DNA of 51,645 bases, from assembly GCA_025201845.1 (NCBI GenBank), contig MU603996.1:32806-84450 (forward strand), written 5' to 3'. The notes beneath the pieces are model-generated. The model worked only from the letters and a program-made list of their open reading frames with translations, made no database searches and was not told the DNA's origin. The translations under genes were made by a program, and so were the position numbers. The DNA is from Martensiomyces pterosporus (lineage: Eukaryota; Kickxellomycota; Kickxellomycetes; Kickxellales; Kickxellaceae). This document shows positions 37,906 to 49,600 of the stretch, one piece after another; position 1 is the stretch's first letter; each line of letters opens with the position of its first letter.

Positions 37906-40900
37906 ATGCTTTCCTCTGATGCTGCAGGCGCGCTGAAGGGTCGGCAGGATCAGATACAGCCGATGGTGGGCCTGAACCACGAATTGTAAGTCGCTTTACT
38001 CGTCCCTCCGTCTCAAGTCCACTCGCTTGCACCCGGCGAGCATTGCTCCGCAGACAGCAGCACGCTATTACAGCGCGGTGGTGATGGTGTAGGCAGCGGT
38101 GGTGGCGGCGGCGTTGTTGTTGTTGTCGTTTGACACTGTGAAGAGAGGCACGCACGCACCCTGTATCTGCTTGTTCTGGTACCGCTCAGGGCGTGCTCGC
38201 CATTGGGCCACAGCGCAAATGCCTGCCACCACCCTTGTCCCTACTTGTCTCTTTTTGACCCTGCCCTGTGCCGAGCAGCCAAAGGCAGCTCGCCAAGCTC
38301 CACACGCTTTGCTGGTTGCCCCTTCGCAGCGCCTCTAAGGCTTGGTATTTCTGGTGCGCTTGGCGCTCTTTGGGAGAGTGTGCATGTCGAGCACTTGGCT
38401 CGCATAGCCTATTCTGATGCGTTTGGCGCAGCAGCGTAACAGCAGTGGAGCGATGCTTGCCCTCGTCCTCCTGCCTGTGGCGACGATCCCAGACTCGATG
38501 CCACGCTGCTGGTAGCCAAGGGCCTCTTGGCAGTCCTGCTTGTGCTCCTCTGAACAATGTCTGACTGTATGTGCCTGTTCTCCCGCTCTCGGTGTACACG
38601 CTTTTTCTAACACCAAGTAGATACACGTATGAACTCCGAGTCATTCAGCAGCCGCTGCGTGCACGCATGTGTGGCTTTGGCGAAAAGGTACGTTTGCACC
38701 TGCTGCACAATCGGAACAGGGCGGACACATGCGTGTCCAGTTCTCCGCCTTTCAATTTGCATTCTCCGTAGTTCAGCACCACCCCGATTCTGCATGTTCA
38801 CCCACACAAGGACGGCATTCTCAGCAAAATGGCCCAGCCAGAGAGCAGCGCGCCCTGCTGTCTGGCATACTATTTCATGTCGCTGGGCAAAAAAAAGAGC
38901 ATTTTTCTGGATTTCTGCACATACGCGATGATGCTGCTTTATCTCCCTTCTTCCCACCTTCGAACACATGAAAACTCAGCACATGGAGAATGCAGCCAAA
39001 ACCTGCTTGCGAGCTTTGTTTCTGCTTTCTCCTCCGCATACTGCGGGCTTCGTTGCTGCATTCTGCCTTGTGGAAAACGGCCCTTTTGCTCCATCTCCAC
39101 AGCGCCTAGTGTGCGGTAGCTGCCGCTGCTGTGCTGATTGACCCTCGCAGACTTTTTGGCGGGCAAATTCGAGAAGCGAAACTGGTGATTTGTCTATCAT
39201 ATGGACCTGCGTTGGCTGCCTGTGCATGTTTGTTTATACGATCCCACACACACCCATCACTTGTCCGTTCCCAGCCCAAAGGAATGCTTGCCTGCCCATT
39301 TCTTTTTTGGTGGGTGGGATCGACAGCAATAAGGACAGCGCAGAAGGGAGGACAGCCATCGACAAGGGGCCAGCACTTGGCTGGCTTGTAGCGAAAATGA
39401 TGCGCTGTCTACAACCAGCGCCCCCGCCCCCTTGTGCATGGCAGAAAGGCGCCAGCAGACAAAAAGAGAAGAGCCACCCGCTGTTGCCCTCCCGCTCGAT
39501 ATGCTGACTAGCTACTGGTGCCACCAACACCCGCCACTCTTTTTTTTTTCTGCTGCTTCTCCAGCTGGCTGCTGCTGCTCCAGCTGCTGATCTGCTGCCT
39601 ACTGCCCCTTCACCCGCTCACTGCTCCTGTTTCTATGCCACCCGCTCCCCATTCTGAATTCTGAATTATGTAAACTAGGATCGGCGACCATGCACTCCAC
39701 CGCCCATTCTGCAGCTGTTCATCTACGATCGTGTCACTGGCCAGCATATAGACATAGAGTAAGTGCAAAGGACAACTGAGCCCCATCTTGCACTTCCGCC
39801 TGTCCATGCATGCGCACTATCCCTTGCTCCGCTCTGCTCTGCACCGAGCTGCCTCGCAAGGCAGCTGAGAAAAAAAAAATCCAGCCAGGCTTTTCTTTGC
39901 GGTAGCTTGGCACAAGGATGTCCGCTGTATGCCAAGCGTGCCCGTGGACCTTCTCTGCTAGCATGCACATGTATCGCTGCATGCTGCCCCTTGGCCCGGG
40001 ATTTTTATATATCTCCTTATCAGCCTCACATCCCCTGCCTGTCCGACAAATCCAAAAATGCGGATTAGGAGAATTGAGGGACAGGGCACATACACTCAGC
40101 CTTTCTCTCGCTACACCACACTCATAAACGTGCCTGCAAGCAGCAGCGCCATCATTTCCCATTTGGGGCGATGCTTGGACTCGCTTTCCGCCAATCTCCT
40201 GTCCATACCTCTGCGGGCGCAAATCTTGGGCAGGCGGGAGGGGTTCAAAGGCACAATCACCACAGTCATCACTGCCTTTGCTGCTACCTGTTCAGAATGG
40301 CGCAAACATCCACCGCCGATGCAGCACAACAGCGCAGCGCGGTCCTGCCTTCGGCACTACCTTTTGCCATTCCTCCAGATCTCGGTGTTTGGGCCTTTCT
40401 CTCGACTCGGATGCCACTGCCTCGCTTGGCTGTTTGCGTCTCTGCACGCCAGGCACAAAACCCCAGCAGCCGCAGCACAGCATCGGGCTCGGCAGTAATC
40501 CTCCTGGTGCTGTGCCTCAGAAGCAACGACACAAACGGATGCTAAAAATACGCCCAAGCCGCCCCATGCTTAATGCTAAATTGCGTCACACTGGCCACCT
40601 GGTTTCACTTTGTTGATGCTGCCGCTGTCTTGTTTTGGCTTTGCTGGATATGTAGACACATTGATACCTCGTTTTTCACCGCCACATGCAACCTGTTCTC
40701 AGCCGACATGGACACCGAAATGGACTTGATCAGGCAGCGAAATTCGCATGATTCGGGCCATGGATCATCGTCATCGTCTGCCGTCGCTGCCGCTGCTGCT
40801 GCTGCTGCTGCTGCGATGATGCAAAAATCTATACAGCAGCAGACGCAGTTGGACCCGCCGATGTCGGGTGCGTCGCCCACACCACCCATGGGAAATGTGA

Positions 40901-41550
40901 TCAACTCCACGCCAACAACAATAACATCTATTGCACAAGGAAGCGACGGCTGCAGTGGCTCCTCTGCCTTCCACGGCCTTGGAAACAATGCTACCAGAGG
41001 AAATAATGGCTGCTCGGTAGTGGCGTCTATGGCACAGACTGTCTCCCTGCCTCCACATTCCCAGCAGCACCAGCACCATAGCTCGTCGTCAATGATAGCC
41101 GCCGCCGCAGCCGCTGCCGCAGCGGCTAACGCCTCCACATCGATGGCATTCCCAACAGGCGGTGGAATGGGAGTGGGTGGCTCGCCATCCGACACTGTGC
41201 GGAACCTTATCGGATCGAGCATATCTACTGGATCTAAACTGCAAAATCTGGACAGCTCCTTGGGGATCTTTTTTGTATTCCCGGACCTCTCGATTCGTAA
41301 AGACGGCGAGTACCGGCTGCGCTTCTCGTTCTTCGATCTGAGGAGCGAGACTGGGGACCTAATAAGGACATCGTCCCCTATAATGGCGCGCACGTTCTCG
41401 GACCCATTCAAGGTGTACTCGGCAAAGCAGTTCCCTGGAATGATAGAATCCACATCGCTCTCGAAACACTTCGCCAAGCAAGGTGTGAAAATCCCCGTGC
41501 GCAAGGAATCGGGCAAATCGTCTCACAGCGCAGAGGATGATTTGGAATGA
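37906..41550 (+). CDS. VelB-like velvet-domain transcription regulator (four exons)
   Basis: A 373-residue velvet protein. Velvet factors (VeA, VelB, VosA) are fungal DNA-binding regulators of development and secondary metabolism. Exons 37906-37985, 38621-38687, 39679-39758 and 40656-41550 join in frame, with donors GTAAGT, GTACGT and GTAAGT and acceptors CAAGTAG, AACTAG and ATGTAG. The first domain half reads YTYELRVIQQPLRARMCGFG, then EKDRRPCTPPPILQLFIYD and TSFFTATCNLFSADMDTEMD. After a ~150-residue low-complexity insertion (two poly-Ala runs, Ser, Gln and His tracts) the second half resumes: RNLIGSSISTGSKLQNLD, LGIFFVFPDLSIRKDGEYRL and FKVYSAKQFPGMIESTSLSK. A split domain is the hallmark of VelB. 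Introns are unusually long for the window (635, 991 and 897 bases). No canonical nuclear signal is clear; the C-terminus is short and charged. Confidence 0.93.
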
Positions 41551-42373
41551 AAATATCGAGTTGTCATTTACACCAGCCCCTCTATTCTTTCTATACACGC
41601 ATTATCCACTTACCACCCCCCCATCTCTCCACTGCCAGCACTCTTATTATTATTTACTCTGTAGCTCCCTTATTTCTGTCTAGTGTGGTCGGGGATTCAC
41701 CTTTTTGTTTTGTTTTATGCCTATTGCTAATTTCCTTGTTTCCACTTTGTTTCCACACAGCTTCTTGATCGCCGGATGCTGCTTGTAGCTAATGCACTGG
41801 CGGCATGGTGTTCATGTATACACATGAACAGGGTGTGCATCTGTTGGCTCGTAGAGGGCGCATGTGCTGGAAAGCACCCAAGCCACTCAGACCATTCTGG
41901 CAAACCAATTGTTCGCTACACTATTCCATGTCGACTGTCACGCGCAGCAGCAGCAGCTTTAGCTGGCACATGCGCCACTTGCGTGCATGTATTTCTCCAT
42001 TGTGTTGTAATTTGCAGCGTGGATGCAGACCACCATCTGGGAGGCTTACGGGCTCGAAAGTAGAAGCAGGCATGCAGGCGGCGAGAGAGAGGCTCAGTAG
42101 AAATGCGACAAATGTGCCTGCGCTGCTGAAGCAGTAAGCAGGTGCAACAATCGAAGAGCCCCTTGTTCCCAGTGGAGCCAATATTGCATTGTTTTGCGCA
42201 CATTTGTCTCTTGGACGGCCAAGCAAGTAAACAAGCGAGCAAGCAGCGGTGGTCTCGAAGTCGCTTGGCTTGGTAAACAGCGCACCCACATGCGTTCTTT
42301 CTGTCTCTCCTTGCCTTTCACCCTCCCCTTCTCCACCGCACACTTATTCTTCGACCTCTTCCAGGAAAACACC
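41551..42373. other. Intergenic region between the velvet and CRH-like genes
   Basis: 3' flank of the velvet gene and upstream region of the GH16 gene. Contains a 20-bp inverted repeat (listed separately). No gene is supported; frames here have random composition. Confidence 0.5.
41810..41829. promoter_or_regulatory. 20-bp inverted repeat, possible protein-binding site
   Basis: GTTCATGT, four bases (ATAC), then ACATGAAC: perfect 8-base arms. It lies 544 bases before the GH16 ATG. A dimeric factor site is possible, but nothing in the sequence names the factor. Confidence 0.3.
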
Positions 42374-43324
42374 ATGAAGACTGCAATCGCTGCGCTCTAC
42401 ACCGTCCTCTGTGCCGCAGAGTACGCCTTTGCTGGCGGCCAGTGCGGCACGCAGTCATGCAGCGTGGACGTTCCCTGCTGCGTCAAGGGCTACTGCAACC
42501 GCAACGCCCAGTACTGCATGCCGTTCAGCTGCGAGGCAGGCAACTCGTACTCGCCGGACAAGTGCTGGCCAACCGCCCACTGCGTCGACCACACCGCCGA
42601 TTTCACGCCGCCGGGGGGCGGTGGTGCGTTTGCCAACATCGCCGACTACAAGGGCGACCCAGCCACAGCCAAATATGTGTCCCAGTACGAGCCGTCCAAC
42701 GCACGCCTGGCCAACGCTCAGCTAGAGCTCACCCTGGCCAAGCAGCCCGACGGGACCAACAAGGGGTTCGGCGCAGTAGTTATCGGTACTCGCGCCATCC
42801 AGTATGGAACTGTGACCGCCGTAGTGCGCTCGGGCTGTGTCAGCGGCGGCGTGGTTTCGTCCATGATCATCCGCAATGACAGCATTGGCGACGAGATCGA
42901 CTTTGAGTTCGTCGGCGCCGACAAGAGCACCGTGCAGTCCAACTACTACTGGCACAACGAGCTGGACTACACCAAGATGGTCAAGTCGCCTGCCCTCACC
43001 GACACCTCGCTGAACTTCCACACGTACCAGGTCCAGTGGACCCCCGACTATATCAAGTGGCTCGTCGACGACCAGCCCTTCCGCACCGTCAACCGTGCCG
43101 AGACGTGGGATCCCGTCAATGGCGTGTTCAAGTACCCCGAGTCCGTGGCCTATGTCAGCTTCTCCACCTGGGACGGCGGGTCGGGTGCCCAGGGCACGCG
43201 CGACTGGGCTGGCGGGTACATCAACTGGGACGCCGCCCCGTTCGTCACGGCAGTCAAGTCCATCAGCGTCAACTGCTACTACAAGGGCAACGAGACCACA
43301 TACACGCCGCCGCCTGCTGTCTAG
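42374..43324 (+). CDS. CRH-like GH16 cell-wall glycosidase/transglycosylase
   Basis: A 316-residue secreted GH16 protein related to the Crh1/Crh2/Utr2 enzymes that link chitin to beta-glucan in the fungal wall. Residues 1-20 are a signal peptide (MKTAIAALYTVLCAAEYAFA). Residues ~22-73 are a Cys-rich segment (CSVDVPCCVKGYCNRNAQYC), as in Crh proteins. The catalytic motif is DEIDFEFVG, with E174 as nucleophile, D176 as helper and E178 as acid/base. FHTYQVQWTPDYIKWLVDD and the terminal INWDAAPFVTAVKSISVNCY are typical. It stops right after PPPAV and has no Ser/Thr-rich tail or GPI signal, so it is probably soluble or held non-covalently, whereas yeast Crh1 is GPI-anchored. Intronless. Convergent with the fatty acid synthase gene. 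Confidence 0.94.
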   Translation: MKTAIAALYTVLCAAEYAFAGGQCGTQSCSVDVPCCVKGYCNRNAQYCMPFSCEAGNSYSPDKCWPTAHCVDHTADFTPPGGGGAFANIADYKGDPATAKYVSQYEPSNARLANAQLELTLAKQPDGTNKGFGAVVIGTRAIQYGTVTAVVRSGCVSGGVVSSMIIRNDSIGDEIDFEFVGADKSTVQSNYYWHNELDYTKMVKSPALTDTSLNFHTYQVQWTPDYIKWLVDDQPFRTVNRAETWDPVNGVFKYPESVAYVSFSTWDGGSGAQGTRDWAGGYINWDAAPFVTAVKSISVNCYYKGNETTYTPPPAV

Positions 43325-43363
43325 CAGCACGGGCAGCGGCGCCAAGCCACGCTTTTCGAGATA

Positions 43364-43369
43364 AATAAA
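43364..43369 (+). terminator. AATAAA polyadenylation signal of the GH16 gene
   Basis: AATAAA 40 bases after the GH16 stop codon, in the 283-base spacer between convergent genes. Confidence 0.5.
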
Positions 43370-43607
43370 ACAACTCGATGTTCGGCTGGGACCAAGAATG
43401 TGTGAAATGTATAATTAAGAGTTGTATAGTGAAAAAAAAGAGCTATGCGTCTGTGCCGAGGGCGCGGTTGCATCCGTAGGCCTTGAATCCTACCCGGTCC
43501 CTCCAGCTAACGGCAAGCTCGGGTACAGAAGAAAAAGAAGGAATGAAAGAAAAAGTGAATGAAAATGAACAAGTGCAAGGGAAAGCACTGCCTTTAGGTT
43601 TGGGTGC

Positions 43608-46600
43608 TTAGTTTGCGATGGCGGTGGCGATGGCGTAGGCATCGGTGTGGCTAATCGACACCTTGACCTCGCTGACACCGGCCTTCTGGGCAGCCTCCTT
43701 GGCAGCGCCATGGAGCACAACAACAGGGGCACCGCTAGAGCCGATCTGGATCTCAATCTCGTTCAGGGGCGCGGCAGCACCGCGGGTCCAGACCTTCTCG
43801 CCATCAGTGCTGAGCGAGGAGACAGCCTTGATCACAGCCTCCTTGGCGCACCACTTTCCGGCAAAGCTAGCAGCGACGTCAGGGCGCGACTGGCAGTAGG
43901 CGCGCTCGTCGGCAGTGAAGTTGCGCTCAACAAAGGTCTCGTTGGCAGTGTTCACAGCGCTGACAAGCTCGACGTCAACGCCGACGCCGGCTTGGGAGGA
44001 CGACTGCTCCTGGGCCTGGGCACCGGCAAGCTGCTCCAGAACGCTCTTGGTCTGCTGCACGGTTTGGCTGTCGATCGTGCTGGCCTGCGACTGGTTGGTC
44101 TTCTTGTAGCTGTACTTCTTGGTCGACGGGTTGTACTCGGCACGAGCAAGAGGGTTCAGGTAGACGTCCTTCTCCTGTGCGTCAGTGTACGGGGCCTCGT
44201 TCTTGATGTTGACGAAGGGACGCACGCCAGTGAGCGTGTCGTGCCAGTAGCGGTACGACTTGGACTCGCGCAGGCTGACCTTGGCAGTGTATGCCTCGAG
44301 CTGCTCGCGCGACAGCGTGGCAAGCACGTAGTCGGGGTGGATGGCGAGGATCTCGCCGCCAACCTGGCCGAAGCCGAACGACTTGAGAAGGCCGGCCCTG
44401 ACGCCGTCAGTCTGGATCGAGCGCGACGGGTACAGGATGTACTCGAACTGCTCGAGCTCGGCAGCAATGTTGTCTGCGTTGCGGTTGCCGGGGATAAGGC
44501 CAGTGCGCAGGATCTGCAGAACGCCGTTGAGCATCCAGGCGGCAGCAGCGCCCTTGGGGTGGCCGGTGAGCCACTTCTGGCAGACGGCAGGGACAGCGTT
44601 GCCGGGGGTGCGGCCGAGATGCCTGAGCTGGCGCTCAAGAACCTGCGACTCGTTCTTGTCGTTGGCCTTGGTCGACGTGCCGTGGAACGAAGCAACGCCA
44701 ATGTCGTCAACCGTCAGACCCCAGACGGCGAGCGACCCGCGCAGGGGAGCAATGCGCGGGTCCTGGCGCCAGAACTCGTTGCCCCAGGTGTCAAGAGCCT
44801 CGCGCTGCTGGCGCTTGGCCTCCTTCTCGATGAACTCGGCGCGCTCGCGGATGAAGGTGTCCTCATCGCACGGCAGGCCGGCAGGCGAGCGCTTGAGCGA
44901 CTCGACCTCGTGCTTGAGGTACTCGTGCTCGCGCTTGACCCAGTCCCTGATCATCTCGGACCGCTGGTCGAGCTGGCGGCGGCGGTAGCTGATATCAAGG
45001 AGAGGCGAGGGAATGGCGCCAGGCACCTCGCGCGCCGAGGTAAGCACACCCTGGCCAGGAGCAGGCACCGAGCGGCCCTCCTTGTCAGTGGCAGTGCCAG
45101 ACATGGCGAGGATACCGTAGATAGGCACGCCGATCTCCAGAGCGGTCGAGGCAGACATGACAGTGACAATGCCAGCGCCCTCGCCCTCCATGAACCCACT
45201 GCGAGTGGTGGTGCAAGGGCGAGACATCTCAGCGGGGGTGCGGCCGCGCGCAAACTCCTCCACAGAGTTGCTGGTGGCCTTCATCTGGGCAAACTCGTAC
45301 GAGCCGTCCTCCTGGAAGTAGTCAAAGCCACCGCAGAGCATGATCTTGGCCTTGCCCGTCTGGATCGTGTCAATGGCAACGTCGATCGAGAGCACGGACG
45401 TAGCGCAGGCACCGACGGTGGGCTTGATCGGGCCAGACGACGAGATCATCAGCAGGTTGACCCAGGCTGCCATCGTGTTGATGAAGGTCTCCTGCAGAAT
45501 GTCGTTCTGGATGTCCTTGTCAAAGTACCGCTCCTTGTACATCAGCTTGTTCGAGTTCATGCCGCCAACGCCAGATCCCATCGAGTTGCCGACCTCGGTG
45601 ACGTGCACGTACTTGTAGAACTCGTACGGGTCAGTGATGCCCGAGCGCACGAGCGCCTCGACGGTGGCAACCAGGACGTAGCAGGTGATAGGGTCGACCT
45701 GGTCGGCAATGTCCTTGGGGATACCGTAGCGGACAGGGTCCCAGCCGGTGGGCACCTGGGCAGCGACCAAGCGGTCGAAGCGCAGGGCCTTGGGCACCAT
45801 GAGGGTGGCGCCCTTGAGGAAGCGCACCGACCACGAGCCGTCGGCGTTGGCCCAGACATCGACCTTGTCCTCGTTGCGCAGCTTGAAGTTGGCTGCCTCC
45901 TCGGCGCTGGCCTCGAAGGGCTCCATGTCGTGCTCAAGCTGGAGCTCGCGCATCATGGGCTTCTTGTTGGGGTCGTAGCCATCCAGGAGCTCGGGCTCAA
46001 TAAGACGGATGCCGGTGTGCTCCAGGATCTGCTTCTCGTAGCGCGCCTTGACGTCCTTGTCGTCGACGGGCTCCTCGGTCTTGGCGTCAACCCATCCAGA
46101 GTACAGCTGCTTGGTGGTCTTCAGCTTGCCGTTGAAGTGCTTGATGTAGCCCATGATCCATGCAAGCTCGATGCAGCCCTCAAGCGAGAACTCGCCGCTA
46201 GCCTCCATCTCCCAGCGAGTTTCCGCGTTACCGTACGGGCTGACCTCGCCGTAACCAGTGACGACGACGACCTTGTCCAGGTTGACCATGCCCTGGAGGT
46301 GGCGCAGGTGCTCCAGCTGCTCGTACTTCTTGAACGAGGGGAACTGGAACTTGTGGTTGGCACGGGGCTTGACAACGCGGGTCTTGTGCATGCGCTCCTT
46401 CTTGGCGCCAGCGACCGCCTTGAAGTCGAGCGACGAGTCGGCAGCGACTGCCTTCTTGATCTCGCTCGAGTCGCGGATGCTGGCACGCAGGCGAGCCGTG
46501 GCATCCTTGAGGTCGGGGATGAACTGGAATCCGCCGTTGAGGTCGGCCCAGACAGGCTCCGACTGGGTCAGCGCGTTGATGGTCGGGTGCATCAGGCCAA

Positions 46601-49600
46601 GGATGTTGAACGCCATCTCCTGGGTCGAGAAGGTGCGCACGCCAAGCTTCTCGACGCCCTCGGCAACGATGTTGTTGACGTTCATCAGGCCAGTGCCGCG
46701 AGTCCACCCAATGACCGTTCCGGTGATGGTCAGGTACGACGACCACGACTCCGAGTACCAGCGCGTGAACAGCGTCTCAAGCGCGATCTTGCTCTCGCTG
46801 TACAGACCATCAGAGCCAAACAGACCGTGGTTGGGCGACAGGGGCAGAAGCACCTGGGCAGGGCGGGTCTCGTAGCCACGCTCGGCCTTCCTGGTCTTGA
46901 TCTCGCCCAGCAGGCGGAGGAGGTTGGTGAGCATGATGCGGTGGGCGAGCTCAGAGCGCGAGTCAATGTCGGTGATCTCGCGGCCCTGCTCGGGAATGGC
47001 GGCAAAGGGAATGACATAGTCGAGGTCCCAGCCGAGGTTCTCGCTGCGGGGCGAGTCGTCGTAGATGAACTCGACAAGACTCTTCACATCCTGCAGCGAG
47101 CCCTGGTTGAAGGGCACAACAATGAGCGCCGACCCGCGCGAGCCGAACTGCTGGTAGATGTTCTGGTAGTAGAGCATCGTCTGGCGGTTGTAGCGCGACG
47201 TCGTGACAACGACCTTGGCGCCGCCAGTGAGCAGGCCCTTCAGCACCTCAGCGCCGATCGAGTCCTTGCCGCACCCAGTCATCAGAACGTTCTTGTTCTC
47301 GAAGGTCTGGCCGTTCTTGCACATCTCCGTCAGAACATCCAGGTACATCGAGGTAAGGCGCGAGTTGTACTCCCAGTTGCCAGTGGGCAGCTTGCGCTTG
47401 AGGTGGAGGAACGGAATGGTCTCCTTGGGCTCAGCAGAGGCATCGGCAGCCTTGGCATCGCCGCCCAGAGACGAGCGCGAGCGGTTGAAGATGCGGCGAG
47501 CACCAGACTCCTCCATGATCTTGGGCGACATGTGCAGGGCGCGAAGCACATCGGTGTACATGCTGTGGATCGCCAGCTTGCTGTCCTTCTTCATGCTGTT
47601 CTGCTGCTTGATGATGCGGTAGATCTTGGCAAGGTTCTGCTCAACGCGCTGGCGGCCAGAGAACTGGGTGAGCTCGCCGCCGGCCTGCATCTTGCGCACA
47701 TAGTCAAGGAGCTTGCGCTCGTCGGGGCGCGACACCTCCTCGTACTTGATGTCGCCGCTGGCAGTCACCTCCGTGTGAGGGCCAGTGGGGAAGTCGACAT
47801 CCTTGTACATAGGCGGGTGGTTGATGGCGACCTCGCAGTTCGCGTACAGCATCTGCGCATACTCGCGGGCAAGCTTGTATGTGTCGCCCTTGGACTCGTC
47901 GATGCTGGCAATGTTGTATGCCATGTAGCGCATCAGAGCGGGGTTGGAGCGGTTCATCAGGCGAATGCACTGCGAGGTGATCTCACGGTCAACCTCCGTC
48001 AGACGCCCAAAGAGGATCTCGTAGTACAGGATCAGGGCGTCCTGGCGCACCCAGTTCCAGTACGAGTCGAACGTGCGCGCCTTGCGAGCATCAAACGCGG
48101 GCTTGATGCCGTTGGCGTAGAACTCGCCGTGCTCCTCCATCCACAGGTCAAGCTCGGCCTGCAGAAGGCCGTTCTCGACCTTGGCCGCCTCAAACGAGCG
48201 GTCGCCCTCGCGCAGGTCGATACCCAGGTACCGCGCAAGCACCTGGAGCTGCTGAGTGATAAGGCGCTTCTGGTCGCGCTGCGCCTTGTCAAACTCCTCG
48301 CTGTTGATAACAGCAACAGCACCTCCAGCGGCAGCACCGCCCGCGCTGGACCCGCCGGCAGAGTAGGTGATGCCGGTCTTCTTGGCATAAGCCTGCGCGA
48401 CGCTGTCGAGCCACGACTTGGCATCAGCCTCACCGCCGAGACGAGCTGCGGGCTCCATGGTCAGGCCAACAAGCAAAAGGCCGTCCTGGCGCTGAGGGCC
48501 AAGACCATAGGCGGTCTGCAGGTAGCCGCGAGCCGACGCCTGCGTGAAGCCTCCAGGCATCTTGCTGCTGATAAGGCGAGCAACCTGGGCGCCAGAGTGC
48601 TTGCCAAGGGCGCCGTTGAACGAGGTGATGCTCTCAGCGAGCTCACTGAGGGGGGTCTCCTCGGACTTCTCGGGCACGTCGTTGCCAAACTCCTTCTGCA
48701 GGTCACCAAGAATCTCGTTCTGGAGAGTGGACTTGCCACCGACAAGGTCCTTGATGGCCTTGCTGGTGGGGATCTCGTCCAGGGACTTCTTGAGCTTCTG
48801 GCACGCGATGACATGGATGATTTCAATGGCCTTGAGAGGCACGTCATCGATAGCAGCACCGCTTCCGCCAGCAGGGGCAGCAGCAGCAGGCGCAGGGGCG
48901 GCAGCAGCAGCAACAGCCGCAGGCGCAGCAGCAGGAGCAGCGGCGGCGGAAGCAGAGGCCTCGGCGGGGGCAGCCTCAACCTCGGGCTCAGGATCGTACG
49001 AGTAGTAGAGCTCCTTGTCGTTCTTCGAGTAGCAAAGAGTCGAGCGGCGGTGGGCAATGGCATCGTCGTATGCCTCGTACTTGAACTTCAGCGTGCGCTG
49101 CGCCATGCCGCAAAGAGTGGGGCTGGGGCCAAACTCGATAAAGCGCTCAATGCCATACACCTTGAACAGCTGGTCCTGCGTCTCAATCCAGCGCACAGGC
49201 GAGGCGAACTGGTAGGCAAGAAGTTCGATAAGCAGGACGTGCGAGAGACGCTGGACCTCGGCAGGGTTGGTCAGCGCCGAGTCGTCCCAGCTCTTCAGGG
49301 CGCGGGCAATGCGCGCAGAGCCAGTGAGCTCATGCACCGTGTTGAAGTACTCCTGGGACACCTCGAAGGGAGTGGAAGTGAGGTTGGGGATGTACAGGTG
49401 CTTGAGCAGGCTGTAGTTGATGTCGTTCACCCTGAGCTTCTTGAGCAGGAAGTTGCGGAACGGCCCGACGCCCGAGAGCAGGAAGCTCGAGTGGAAGGGC
49501 ACGTCGATTCCGCGCAGAGGGATGGTCGACTGGCCGCGCTCAAGCTCGATGTAGCCGTGCTTGGCGTTCTTCTCGTCCGCCTTGGCAAGCGCGCCATCAA

